Of a stretch of DNA of 64,000 nt, positions 36,901-50,118 are shown one piece after another. How positions within the stretch are numbered: position 1 is the stretch's first letter; each line of letters starts with the position of its first letter. The position numbers and the translations under genes are program-made. The DNA is from Posidonia oceanica. Taxonomy: Eukaryota; Streptophyta; Magnoliopsida; Alismatales; Posidoniaceae. The notes beneath the pieces are model-generated. The model saw only the letters and a list, made by a program, of their open reading frames with translations. It did no database searches and had not been told where the DNA came from. Where the stretch lies: the NCBI GenBank assembly GCA_037176725.1, contig JAZBRS010000074.1, positions 66,902,001-66,966,000 of the forward strand, in the 5' to 3' direction.

Positions 36901-39900
36901 TCTGAAACTTATCATCCATCCATTGCGGTCGATGGGTCCGAAACCTATCCCTTCCGGTCGATAAGTCCGAAACTTATCATACAACCTTCGCGGTCGATAG
37001 GTCCGAAACCTATCCGTTCCGGTCGATAAGTCCGTAACTTATCATCCAACCTTTGCGGTCGATGGGTCCGAAACCAATACTTTCCGGTCGTTACGTCCGA
37101 AACTTATCTACCAACCTTTGCAGTCGATAGGTCCGAAACCTATCCATTCCGGTCGATTAGTCTGAAACTTATCATCCAACATTTGCGGTCGATGGGTCCA
37201 AAACCTAACCTTTCCGGTCGATAAGTCCGTAACTTATCATCAACCCTTTGCAGTCGATAGGTCCGAAACCTATCCATTCCAGTCGTTAAGTCCGAAACTT
37301 ATCATCCACCCTTTGCGGTCGATGGGTCCGAAACCTATCCATTCCGGTCAATAAATCCGAAACTTATCATCCAACCTTTGGGGTCGATAGGTCTGAAACC
37401 TATCCTTTCCGGTCGATTAGTCCGAAACTTATCATCCAACCTTTGGGTCGATGGGTCCGAAACCTATCCTTTCCGGTCGATAAGTCCGAAACTTATCATC
37501 CAGCCTTTGCGGTCGATAGGTCCGAAACCAATCCTCTCCGGTCGATAAGTCCGTAACTTATCATCCAAACCTTGCGGTCGATGGGTCCGAAACCTATCCG
37601 TTCCGGTCGATAAGTCCGTAACTTATCATCCAAGCAATGCGGTCGATGCGTCCGAAGCCTATCCTTTCCGGTCGATAAGTCCGTAACTTATCATCCAACC
37701 TCTGCGGTCTATGGGACCGAAACCTATTCTTTCCGCTCGATAAGTCCGTAACTTTTCATCCAACCTTTGCGATCGATGGGTCCAAAACCTATCCTTTCCG
37801 GTCGATAAGTCCGTAATTTATCATCCAACCTTTGCGGTCGATGGGTCCGAAACCTATCCTTTCCGGTCGATAAGTCCGTAACTTATCATCCATCCTCTGC
37901 GGTCGATGGGTCCGAAACCTATCCTTTTCGGTCGATAAGTGCGAAACTTATCATCCAACCTTTGTGGTCGAAAGGTCCGAAACCTATCCTTTCCGGTCGA
38001 TAAGTCTGAAACTTATCATCCATCCATTGCGGTCGATGGGTCCGAAACCTATCCTTTCCGGTCGATAAGTCCGAAACTTATCATACAACCTTCGCGGTCG
38101 ATAGGTCCGAAACCTATCCTTTCCGGTCCATAAGTCCGCAACTTTTCATCCAACCTTTGCGGTCGATGGGTCCGAAACCAATCCTTTCCGGTCGTTACGT
38201 CTGAAACTTATCATCCAACCTTTGCGGTCGATAGGTCCGAAACCTATCCATTCCGGTCGATAGGTCCGAAACCTATCCTTTCCGGTCGATTAGTACAGAA
38301 CTTATCATCCAACCTATGGGTCGATGGATCTGAAACCTATCCTTTCCGGTCGATCAGTCCGAAACTTATCATCCAACCTTTGCAGTCGATAGGTCCGAAA
38401 CCCATCCACTCCCCTCGATAAGTCCGTAACTTATCTTCCAACCTTTGCGGTCGATGGGTCCGAAACCTATCCTTTCCGGTCGATAAGTCCGTAACTTATC
38501 ATCCAAACTTTGCAGTCGATGGGACCGAAACCTATCCTATCCGGTCGATAAGTCCGAAACTTATCATCCAACCGTTGCGATCGATGGGTCCGAAACCTAT
38601 CCTTTCTGGTCGACATATCCATAACTTATCATCCAACCTTTGCGGTCGATGGGTCCGAAACCTATCCTTTCTGGTCGATAAGTCCGTAACTTATCATCCA
38701 ACCTCCGCGGTCGATGGGTCTGAAACCTATCGTTTCAGGTCGATAAGTCCGAAACTTAACATCCAACCATTGTGGTCGATAGGTCCGAAACCTATCCTTT
38801 CCGGTCGATAAGTCCGAAACTTATCATCCAACCTTTGCTGTCGATGGGTCCGAAATCAATCATTTCCGGTCGATAAGTCCGAAACTTATCATACAACTTT
38901 TGCGGTCGATAGGTCCGAAACATATCCGTTCCGGTCGATAAGTCCGTAACTTAACATCCAACCTTTGCGGTCGATGGGTCCGAAACCTATCCTTTCCGGT
39001 CTATAAGTCCGTAATTTATCATCCAACCATTGCGGTCGATGGGTCCGAAACCTTTCCTTTCCGTTCAATAAGTCCGTAACTTATCTTCCAACCTTTGCGG
39101 TCGATGGGTCCCAAACCAATCCGTTCCGGTCGATAAGTCCGTAACTTATCATCCAACCTTTGCAGTCGATGGGACCGAAACCTATCCTTTCCGGTCGATA
39201 AGTCCGAAACTTATCATCCAACCTTTGCGGTCGATGGGTCCGAAACCTATCCTTTCCAATCGTTAAGTCCGTAATTTATCATCCAATCTCTGCGGTCGAT
39301 GGGACCGAAACCTATCCTTTCCGGTCGATAAGTCCGTAACTTATCATCCAACCTTTGCAGTCGATGGGTCCAAAACCTATCCATTCCGGTCGATAAGTCC
39401 GAAATTTATCATCCAACCTTTGCGGTCGATGGGTCCGAAACCTATCCTTTCCGGTCGATAAGTCCGTAACTTATCATCCATCCTCAGCGGCCAATGAGTT
39501 TGAAACCTATCCTTTCCGGTCGATAAGCCCGTAACTTATCATCCAACCTTTGCGGTCGATGGGTTCGAAACCTATCCTTTTCGGTCGATAGGTCCGAAAC
39601 TTATCATCCAACCTTTGTGGTCGATAGGTCCAAAACCTATCCTTTCCGGTCGATTAGTCTGAAACTTATCATCCATCCATTGCGGTCGATGGGTCCGAAA
39701 CCTATCCTTTCCGGTCGATAAGTCCGAAACTTATCATACAACCTTCGCGGTCGATAGGTCCGAAACCTATCCTTTCCGGTCGATAAGTCCGTAACTTATC
39801 ATCCAACCTTTGCGGTCGATGGGTCCGAAACCAATCCTTTCCGGTCGTTATGTCTGAAACTTATCATCCAACCTTTGCGGTCGATAGGTCCGAAACCTAT

Positions 39901-40768
39901 CCATTCCGGTCGGTAGGTCCGAAACCTATCCTTTCCGGTCGATTAGTACGGAACTTATCATCCAACCTATGGGTCGATGGATCTGAAACCTATCCTTTCC
40001 GGTCGATCAGTTCGAAACTTATCATCCAACCTTTGCAGTCGATAGGTTCGAAACCTATCCTCTCCCCTCGATAAGTCCGTAACTTATCTTCCAACCTTTG
40101 CGGTCGATGGGTCCGAAACCTATCCTTTCCGGTCGATAAGTCCGTAACTTATCATCCAACCTTTGCAGTCGATGGGACCGAAACCTATCCTTTCCGGTCG
40201 ATAAGTCTGTAACTTATCATCCAACCTTTGCGGTCGATCGGTCCGAAACCAATCCTTTCCGGTCGTTTTGTCCGAAACTTATCATCCAACCTTTGCGGTC
40301 GATAGGTCCGAAACCTATCCATTCCGGTCGATAGGTCCGAAACCTATCCTTTCCGGTCGATTAGTACGAAACTTATCATCCAACCTTTGGGTCGATGGAT
40401 CTGAAACCTATCCTTTCCGGTCGATCAGTCCGAAACTTATCATCCAACCTTTGCAGTCGATAGGTCCGAAACCTATCCTCTCCGGTCGATAAGTCCGTAA
40501 CTTATCTTCCAACCTTTACGGTCGAAGGGTCCGAAACCTATCCTTTCCGGTCGATAAGTCCGTAACTTATCATCCAACCTTTGCAGTCGATGGGACCGAA
40601 ACCTATCCTTTCCGGTCGATAAGTCCGAAACTTATCATCCAACCTTTGCGGTCGATGGGTCCGAAACCTATCCTTTCCGGTCGATAAGTCAGAAACTTAT
40701 CATCCAACCTTTGCGATCGATAGGTCCGAAACCTATCCTATCCGGTCGATACGTCCGTAACTTATCAT

Positions 40769-42828
40769 CCAACCTTTGCGGTCGATAGGCCCGAAACCTA
40801 TCCATTCTGGTCGACATATCCATAACTTATCATCCAACCTTTGCGGTCGATGGGTCCGAAACCTATCCTTTCTGGTCGATAAGTCCGTAACTTATCATCC
40901 AACCTCTGCGGTCGATGGGTCTGAAACCTATCGTTTCAGGTCGATAAGTCCGAAACTTAACATCCAACCATTGTGGTCGATAGGTCCGAAACCTATCCGT
41001 TCCGGTCGATAAGTCCGTAACTTAACATCCAACCTTTGCGGTCGATGGGTCCGAAACCTATCCTTTCCGGTCTATAAGTCCGTAATTTATCATCCAACCA
41101 TTGCGGTCGATGGGTCCGAAACCTTTCCTTTCCGTAATTTATCTTCCAACCTTTGCGGTCGATGGGTCCCAAACCAATCCGTTCCGGTCGATAAGTCCGT
41201 AACTTGTCATCCAACCTTTGCAGTCGATGGGACCGAAACCTATCCTTTCCGGTCGATAAGTCCGAAACTTATCATCCAACCTTTGCGGTCGATGGGTCCG
41301 AAACCTATCCTTTCCAATCGTTAAGTCCGTAATTTATCATCCAATCTCTGCGGTCGATGGGACCGAAACCTATCCTTTCCGGTCGATAAGTCCGTAACTT
41401 ATCATCCAACCTTTGCGGTCGATGGGTCCAAAACCTATCCATTCCGGTCGATAAGTCCGAAATTTATCATCCAACCTTTGCGGTCGATGGGTCCGAAACC
41501 TATCCTTTCCGGTCGATAAGTCCGTAACTTATCATCCATCCTCAGCGGCCAATGAGTTTGAAACCTATCCATTCCGGGTCGATAAGCCCGTAACTTATCA
41601 TCCAACCTTTGCGGTCGATGGGTTCGAAACCTATCCTTTTCGGTCGATAGGTCCGAAACTTATCATCCAACCTTTGTGGTCGATAGGTCCAAAACCTATC
41701 CTTTCCGGTCGATTAGTCTGAAACTTATCATCCATCCATTGCGGTCGATGGGGTCCGAAACCTATCCTTTCCGGTCGATAAGTCCGAAACTTATCATACA
41801 ACCTTCGCGGTCGATAGGTCCGAAACCTATCCTTTCCGGTCGATAAGTCCGTAACTTATCATCCAACCTTTGCGGTCGATGGGTCCGAAACCAATCCTTT
41901 CCGGTCGTTATGTCAGAAACTTATCATCCAACCTTTGCGGTCGATAGGTCCGAAACCTATCCATTCCGGTCGGTAGGTCCGAAACCTATCCTTTCCGGTC
42001 GATTAGTACGGAACTTATCATCCAGCCTATGGGTCGATGGATCTGAAACCTATCCTTTCCGGTCGATCAGTTCGAAACTTATCATCCAACCTTTGCAGTC
42101 GATAGGTTATAAACCTATCCTCTCCCCTCGATAAGTCCGTAACTTATCTTCCAACCTTTGCGGTCGATGGGTCCGAAACCTATCCTTTCCGGTCGATAAG
42201 TCCGTAACTTATCATCCAACCTTTGCAGTCGATGGGACCGAAACCTATCCTTTCCGTTCGATAAGTCTGTAACTTATCATCCAACCTTTGCGGTCGATTG
42301 GTCCGAAACCAATCCTTTCCGGTCGTTTTGTCCGAAACTTATCATCCAACCTTTGCGGTCGATAGGTCCGAAACCTATCCATTCCGGTCGATAGGTCCGA
42401 AACCTATCCTTTCCGGTCGATTAGTACGAAACTTATCATCCAACCTTTGGGTCGATGGATCTGAAACCTATCCTTTCCGGTCGATCAGTCCGAAACTTAT
42501 CATCCAACCTTTGCAGTCGATAGGTCCGAAACCTATCCTCTCCGGTCGATAAGTCCGTAACTTATCTTCCAACCTTTACGGTCGAAGGGTCCGAAACCTA
42601 TCCTTTCCGGTCGATAAGTCCGTAACTTATCATCCAACCTTTGCAGTCGATGGGACCGAAACCTATCCTTTCCGGTCGATAAGTCCGAAACTTATCATCC
42701 AACCTTTGCGGTCGATGGGTCCGAAACCTATCCTTTCCGGTCGATAAGTCAGAAACTTATCATCCAACCTTTGCGGTCGATAGGTCCGAAACCTATCCTA
42801 TCCGGTCGATACGTCCGTAACTTATCAT
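40769..42828. repeat. 2,060-bp tandem duplication at start of HOR B copy 2
   Basis: Loci at 39850, 40268 and 40776 recur at +2,060 (41910, 42328, 42836). The exchange joined the block near 40990 to sequence equivalent to about 38930, so two monomers (130 bp) found after 38811 are missing here. The starting period was 2,071 bp (31 monomers + 2 half-units - 2). A 13-bp deletion near 41131 and two single-G insertions (41576 and 41750) bring it to 2,060. Confidence 0.88.
41123..41140. repeat. 13-bp deletion inside the duplicated copy
   Basis: The equivalent of 39058-39080 reads ttccg, then 13 bases, then taac. Here tttccg runs directly into taattt. The missing bases lie between two copies of ccg, as expected for slippage. 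It is private to this copy. Confidence 0.8.
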
Positions 42829-45800
42829 CCAACCTTTGCGGTCGATAGGCCCGAAACCTATCCATTCTGGTCAACATATCCATAACTTATCATCCAACCT
42901 TTGCGGTCGAGGGGTCCGAAACCTATCCTTTCCGGTCGATAAGTCCGTAACTTATCATCCAAACGTTGCCGTCGATGGGTCCGAAACCTATCGTTTCAGG
43001 TCGATAAGTCCGAAACTTAGCATCCAACCATTGTGGTCGATAGGTCCGAATCCTATCCTTTCCGGTCGATAAGTCCGAATCTTATCTTCCAACCTTTGCA
43101 GTCGATGGGTCCGAAATCAATCATTTCCGGTCGATAAGTCCGAAACTTATCATACAACCTTTGCGGTCGATAGGTCCGAAACCTATCCGTTCCGGTCGAT
43201 AAATCCGTAACTTATCATCCAACCTTTGCGGTCGATGGGTCCGAAACCGATCCTCTCCTGTCGATAAGTCCGTAGTTTATCATCCAACCAATGCGGTCGA
43301 AGGGTCCGAAAACTATCCTTTCCGGTCGATAAGTCCGAAACTTATCATCCAACCTCTGCGGTCAATGAGTTCGAAACCTATCCTTTCCGGTCGATAAGTC
43401 TGTAACTTATCATCCAACCTTTGCGGTCGATGGGCCCGAAACCCACCCTTTCCGGTCGATCAGTCTGAAACTTATCATCGAAACTTCACGGTCGATGGGT
43501 TCAAAACCTATCCTTTCCGGACGATAAGTCCGTAACTTATCATCGAACCGTTGCTGTCGATGGGTCCGAAACCTGTCCTTTCAAGTCGATAAGTCCGAAA
43601 CTTATCATCCAACCATTGCTGTCGATGGGTCTGAAACCTATCCTTTTTGGTCATTAAGTCCGAAACTTATCATCCAACCTTTGTGGTCGATAGGTCCGAA
43701 ACCTATCCTTTCCAGTCGATAAGTCTGAAACTTAACGTCCATCCATTGCGGTCAATGGGTCCGAAACCTATCCTTTCCGGTCGATAAGTCCAAAACTTTT
43801 CAAACAACCTTCGCGGTCGATAGGTCCGAAACCTATCCCCTCCGGTCGATAAGTCCGTTACTTATCATCCAACCTTTGCAGTCGATGGGTCCGAAACCTA
43901 CCCGTTCCGGTCGTTAAGTCCGAAACTTATCATCCAACCTTTGCGGTCGATTGGTCCGAAACCTATCCATTCCGGTCGATTAGTCCGAAATTTATCATCC
44001 AACATTTGCGGTCAATGGGTCCAAAACCAATCCTTTCCGGTCGATAAGTCCGTAACTTATTATCCATCCTTTGCAGTTGATAGGTCCGAAACCTATCCAA
44101 TCCAGTCATTAAGTCCGAAACTTATCATCCAACCTTTGCGGTCGATGGGTCCGAAACCTATCCTTTCCGGTCGATAAGTCCGTAACTTATCATCCATCCT
44201 CTGCGGTCAATGAGTTCGAAGCCTATCCTTTCCGGTCGATAAGTCCGTAACTTATCATCCAACCTTTGCGGTCGATGGGTCCGAAACCTTCCCTTTCCGG
44301 TCAATAAGTCCGAAACTTATCATCCAGCCTTTGCGGTCGATGGGTTCAAAACCTATCCTTTCCGGTTGATAAGTTCGAAACCTATCCATTCCGGTCGATA
44401 AGTCAGTAACTTATCATCCAACCTTTGCGGTCGATGGGCCCGAAACCCACCCTTTCCGGTCGATAAGTCCGAAACTTATCATCGAACCTTTACGGTCGAT
44501 GGGTTCAAAACCTATCCATTCCGGACGATAAGTCCGTAACTTATCATCCAACCGTTGCTGTCGATGGGTCCGAAACCTATCCTTTCCTGTCGATAAGTCC
44601 GAAACTTATCATCCAACCGTTGCTGTCGATGGGTCTGAAGCCTATCCTTTTCGGTCGATAAGTGCGAAACTTATAATCCAACCTTTGTGGTCGATAGGTC
44701 CGAAACCTATCCTTTCCGGTCGATAAGTCTGAAACTTAACGTCCATCCATTGCGGTCGATGCGTCCGAAACCTATCCTTTCCGGTCGATAAGTCCAAAAC
44801 TTATCAAACAACCTTCGCGGTCGATAGGTCCGAAACCTATCCTTTCCGGTCGATAAGTCCGTTACTTATCATCCAACCTTTGCAGTCGATGGGTCCGAAA
44901 CCTACCCTTTCCGGTCGTTAAGTCCGAAACTTATCATCCAACCTTTGCTGTCGATAGGTCCGAAACCTATCCATTCCGGTCGATTAGTCAGAAACTCATC
45001 ATCCAACATTTGCGGTCGATGGGTCCAAAACCAATCCTTTCCGGTCGATAAGTCCGTAACTTATTATCCATCCTTTCCAGTCGATAGGTCCGAAACCTAT
45101 CCATTCCAGTCGTTAAGTCCGAAACTTATCATCCAACCTTTGCGGTCGATGGGTCCGAAACCTATCCTTTCCGGTCGATAAGCTCGAAACTTAACATCCA
45201 ACCTTTGCGGTCGATAGGTCTAAACCCTATCCTTTCCGGTCGATTAGTCCGAAACTTATCATCCAACCTTTGGGTCGATGGGTCCGAAACCTATCCTTTC
45301 CGGTCGACAAGTCCGAAAATTATCATCCAGCCATTGCGGTCGATAGGTCCGAAACCAATCGTCTCCGGTCGATAAGTCCGTAACTTATCATCCAAACTTT
45401 GCGGTCGATGGGTCCGAGACCTATCCGTTCCAGTCGATAAGTCCGTAACTTATCATCCAACCAATGCGGTCGATGGGTCCGAAGCCTATCCTTTCTGGTC
45501 GATAAGTCCGTAACTTATCATCCAACCTCTGCGGTCGATGGGACCGAAACCTATCCTTTCCGGTCGATAAGTCCGCAACTTGCCTTCCAACCTTTGCGGT
45601 CGATGGTTCCAAAACCTATCCTTTCCGGTCGATAAGTCCGTAATTTATCATCCAACCTTTGCGGTCGATGGGTCCGAAACCTATCCTTTCCGGTCGATAA
45701 GTCCATAACTTATCATCCATCCTCTGCCGTCAATGAGTTCGAAACCTATCCTTTCCGGTCGATAAGTCCGTAACTTATCATCCAACCTTTGCGGTCGATG

Positions 45801-48800
45801 GGTCCGAAACCTTCCCTTTCCGGTCGATAAGTCCGAAACTTATCATCCAACCTTTGCGGTCGATGGGTTCAAAACCTATCCTTTCCGGTCGATAAGTTCG
45901 AAACCTATCCATTCCGGTCGATAAGTACGTAACTTATCATCCAACCTTTGCTGTCGATGGGCCCGAAACCCACCCTTTCCGGTCGATAAGTCCGAAACTT
46001 ATCATCGAACCTTTACGGTCGATGGGTTCAAAACCTATCCTTTCCGGTCGATAAGTCCGTAACTTATCATCCAACCGTTGCTGTCGATGGGTCCGAAACC
46101 TATCCTTTCCAGTCGATAAGTCCGAAACTTATCATCCAACCATTGCTGCCGATGGGTCCGAAACCTATCCTTTTCGGTCGATAAGTCCGAAACTTATCAT
46201 CCAACCTTTGTGGTCGATAAGTCCGAAACCTATCCATTCCGGTCGATAAGTCTGAAACTTATCATCCATCCATTGCGGTCGATGGGTCCGAAACCTATCC
46301 CTTCCGGTCGATAAGTCCGAAACTTATCATACAACCTTCGCGGTCGATAGGTCCGAAACCAATCCGTTCCGGTCGATAAGTCCGTAACTTATCATCCAAC
46401 CTTTGCGGTCGATGGGTCCGAAACCAATACTTTCCGGTCGTTACGTCCGAAACTTATCTTCCAACCTTTGCGGTCGATAGGTCCGAAACCTATCCATTCC
46501 GGTCGATTAGTCCGAAACTTATCATCCAACATTTGCGGTCGATGGGTCCAAAACCTAACCTTTCCGGTCGATAAGTCCGTAACTTATCATCCACCCTTTG
46601 CAGTCGATAGGTCCGAAACCTATTCATTCCAGTCGTTAAGTCCGAAACTTATCATCCAACCTTTGCGGTCGATGGGTCCGAAACCTATCCTTTCCGGTCA
46701 ATAAATCCGAAACTTGTCATCCAACCTTTGTGGTCGATAGGTCTGAAACCTATCCTTTCCGGTCGATTAGTCCGAAACTTATCATCCAACCTTTGGGTCG
46801 ATGGGTCCGAAACCTATCCTTTCCGGTCGATAAGTCCGAAACTTATCATCCAGCCTTTGCGGTCGATAGGTCCGAAACCAATCCTCTCCGGTCGATAAGT
46901 CCGTAACTTATCATCCAAACCTTGCGGTCGATGGGTCCGAAACCTATCCGTTCCGGTCGATAAGTCCGTAACTTATCATCCAACCAATGCGGTCGATGGG
47001 TCCGAAGCCTATCCTTTCCGGTCGATAAGTCCGTAACTTATCATCCAACCTCTGCGGTCTATGGGACCGAAACCTATTCTTTCCGCTCGATAAGTCCGTA
47101 ACTTATCATCCAACCTTTGCGATCGATGGGTCCAAAACCTATCCTTTCCGGTCGATAAGTCCGTAATTTATCATCCAACCTTTGCGGTCGATGGGTCCGA
47201 AACCTATCCTTTCCGGTCGATAAGTCCGTAACTTATCATCCATCCTCTGCGGTCGATGGGTCCGAAACCTATCCTTTTCGGTCGATAAGTGCGAAACTTA
47301 TCATCCAACCTTTGTTGTCGATAGGTCCGAAACCTATCCTTTCCGGTCGATAAGTCTGAAACTTATCATCCATCCATTGCGGTCGATGGGTCCGAAACCT
47401 ATCCTTTCCGGTCGATAAGTCCGAAACTTATCATACAACCTTCGCGGTCGATAGGTCCGAAACCTATCCTTTCCGGTCGATAAGTCCGCAACTTTTCATC
47501 CAACCTTTGCGGTCGATGGGTCCGAAACCAATCCTTTCCGGTCGTTACGTCCGAAACTTATCATCCAACCTTTGCGGTCGATAGGTCCGAAACCTATCCA
47601 TTCCGGTCGATAGGTCCGAAACCTATCCTTTCCGGTCGATTAGTACAGAACTTATCATCCAACCTATGGGTCGATGGATCTGAAACCTATCCTTTCCGGT
47701 CGATCAGTCCGAAACTTATCATCCAACCTTTGCAGTCGATAGGTCCGAAACCCATCCACTCCCCTCGATAAGTCCGTAACTTATCTTCCAACCTTTGCGG
47801 TCGATGGGTCCGAAACCTATCCTTTCCGGTCGATAAGTCCGTAACTTATCATCCAAACTTTGCAGTCGATGGGACCGAAACCTATCCTTTCCGGTCGATA
47901 AGTCCGAAACTTATCATCCAACCGTTGCGATCGATGGGTCCGAAACCTATCCTTTCTGGTCGACATATCCATTACTTATCATCCAACCTTTGCGGTCGAT
48001 GGGTCTGAAACCTATCCTTTCTGGTCGATAAGTCCGTAACTTATCATCCAACCTTTGCGGTCGATGGGTCTGAAACCTATCGTTTCAGGTCGATAAGTCC
48101 GAAACTTAACATCCAACCATTGTGGTCGATAGGTCCGAAACCTATCCTTTCCGGTCGATAAGTCCGAAACTTATCATCCAACCTTTGCTGTCGATGGGTC
48201 CGAAATCAATCATTTCCGGTCGATAAGTCCGAAACTTATCATACAACCTTTGCGGTCGATAGGTCCGAAACCTATCCGTTCCGGTCGATAAGTCCGTAAC
48301 TTAACATCCAACCTTTGCGGTCGATGGGTCCGAAACCTATCCTTTCCGGTCTATAAGTCCGTAATTTATCATCCAACCATTGCGGTCGATGGGTCCGAAA
48401 CCTTTCCTTTCCGTTCAATAAGTCTGTAACTTATCTTCCAACCTTTGCGGTCGATGGGTCCCAAACCAATCCGTTCCGGTCGATAAGTCCGTAACTTATC
48501 ATCCAACCTTTGCAGTCGATGGGACCGAAACCTATCCTTTCCGGTCGATAAGTCCGAAACTTATCATCCAACCTTTGCGGTCGATGGGTCCGAAACCTAT
48601 CCTTTCCAATCGTTAAGTCCGTAATTTATCATCCAATCTCTGCGGTCGATGGGAGCGAAACCTATCCTTTCCGGTCGATAAGTCCGTAACTTATCATCCA
48701 ACCTTTGCGGTCGATGGGTCCAAAACCTATCCATTCCGGTCGATAAGTCCGAAATTTATCATCCAACCTTTGCGGTCGATGGGTCCGAAACCTATCCTTT

Positions 48801-50118
48801 CCGGTCGATAAGTCCGTAACTTATCATCCATCCTCAGCGGCCAATGAGTTTGAAACCTATCCTTTCCGGTCGATAAGCCCGTAACTTATCATCCAACCTT
48901 TGCGGTCGATGGGTTCGAAACCTATCCTTTTCGGTCGATAAGTCCGAAACTTAACATCCAACCTTTGTGGTCGATAGGTCCAAAACCTATCCTTTCCGGT
49001 CGATTAGTCTGAAACTTATCATCCATCCATTGCGTTCGATGGGTCCGAAACCTATCCTTTCCGGTCGATAAGTCCGAAACTTATCATACAACCTTCGCGG
49101 TCGATAGGTCCGAAACCTACACTTTCCGGTCGATAAGTCCGTAACTTATCATCCAACCTTTGCGGTCGATGGGTCCGAAACCAATCCTTTCCGGTCGTTA
49201 TGTCAGAAACTTATCATCCAACCTTTGCGGTCGATAGGTCCGAAACCTATCCATTCCGGTCGGTAGGTCCGAAACCAATCCTTTCCGGTCGATTAGTACG
49301 GAACTTATCATCCAACCTATGGGTCGATGGATCTGAAACCTATCCTTTCCGGTCGATCAGTTCGAAACTTATCATCCAACCTTTGCAGTCGATAGGTTCG
49401 AAACCTATCCTCTCCCCTCGATAAGTCCGTAACTTATCTTCCAACCTTTGCGGTCGATGGGTCCGAAACCTATCCTTTCCGGTCGATAAGTCCGTAACTT
49501 ATCATCCAACCTTTGCAGTCGATGGGACCGAAACCTATCCTTTCCGGTCGATTAGTCTGTAACTTATCATCCAACCTTTGCGGTCGATCGGTCCGAAACC
49601 AATCCTTTCCAGTCGTTTTGTCCGAAACTTATCATCCAACCTTTGCGGTCGATAGGTCCGAAACCTATCCATTCCGGTCGATAGGTCCGAAACCTATCCT
49701 TTCCGGTCGATTAGTACGAAACTTATCATCCAACCTTTGGGTCGATGGATCTGAAACCTATCCATTCCGGTCGATCAGTCCGAAACTTATCATCCAACCT
49801 TTGCAGTCGATAGGTCCGAAACCTATCCTCTCCGGTCGATAAGTCCGTAACTTATCTTCCAACCTTTATGGTCGAAGGGTCCGAAACCTATCCTTTCCGG
49901 TCGATAAGTCCGTAACTTATCATCCAACCTTTGCAGTCGATGGGACCGAAACCTATCCTTTCCGGTCGATAAGTCCGAAACTTATCATCCAACCTTTGCG
50001 GTCGATGGGTCCGAAACCTATCCTTTCCGGTCGATAAGTCAGAAACTTATCATCCAACCTTTGCGGTCGATAGGTCCGAAACCTATCCTATCCGGTCGAT
50101 ACGTCCGTAACATTTCAT
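42829..50118. repeat. HOR B copy 2, body
   Basis: Together with the preceding duplication, copy 2 is 9,350 bp = 9,165 + 2,060 - 1,875. Left of about 44150 it matches copy 1 at offset 11,225; right of that it matches at offset 9,350. It agrees with copy 3 at offset 7,290 before the deletion and 9,165 after it. Confidence 0.9.
44120..44190. repeat. 1,875-bp deletion junction in HOR B copy 2
   Basis: Sequence equivalent to copy 1 position 32953 is followed directly by the equivalent of 34828. The 1,875 bp missing equals 29 monomers + one half-unit - 1 - 38. The monomer at the join is identical in both parents (gatgggtccgaaacc with a gataagtccg B half), so register is kept, pointing to homologous exchange. 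Confidence 0.87.

Larger units (their letters stand above)
31604..40768. repeat. HOR B copy 1 (9,165 bp, canonical)
   Basis: Markers recur at +18,515 in copy 3 (31611 to 50126, 32716 to 51231, 34461 to 52976, 35595 to 54110, 38575 to 57090). Length resolves as 139 monomers + 6 half-units - 6 one-base deletions - 38 bases (the truncated monomer at 33553). It shares monomer types and the marker monomer with HOR A but in a different order, so both descend from an older common array. Confidence 0.92.
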
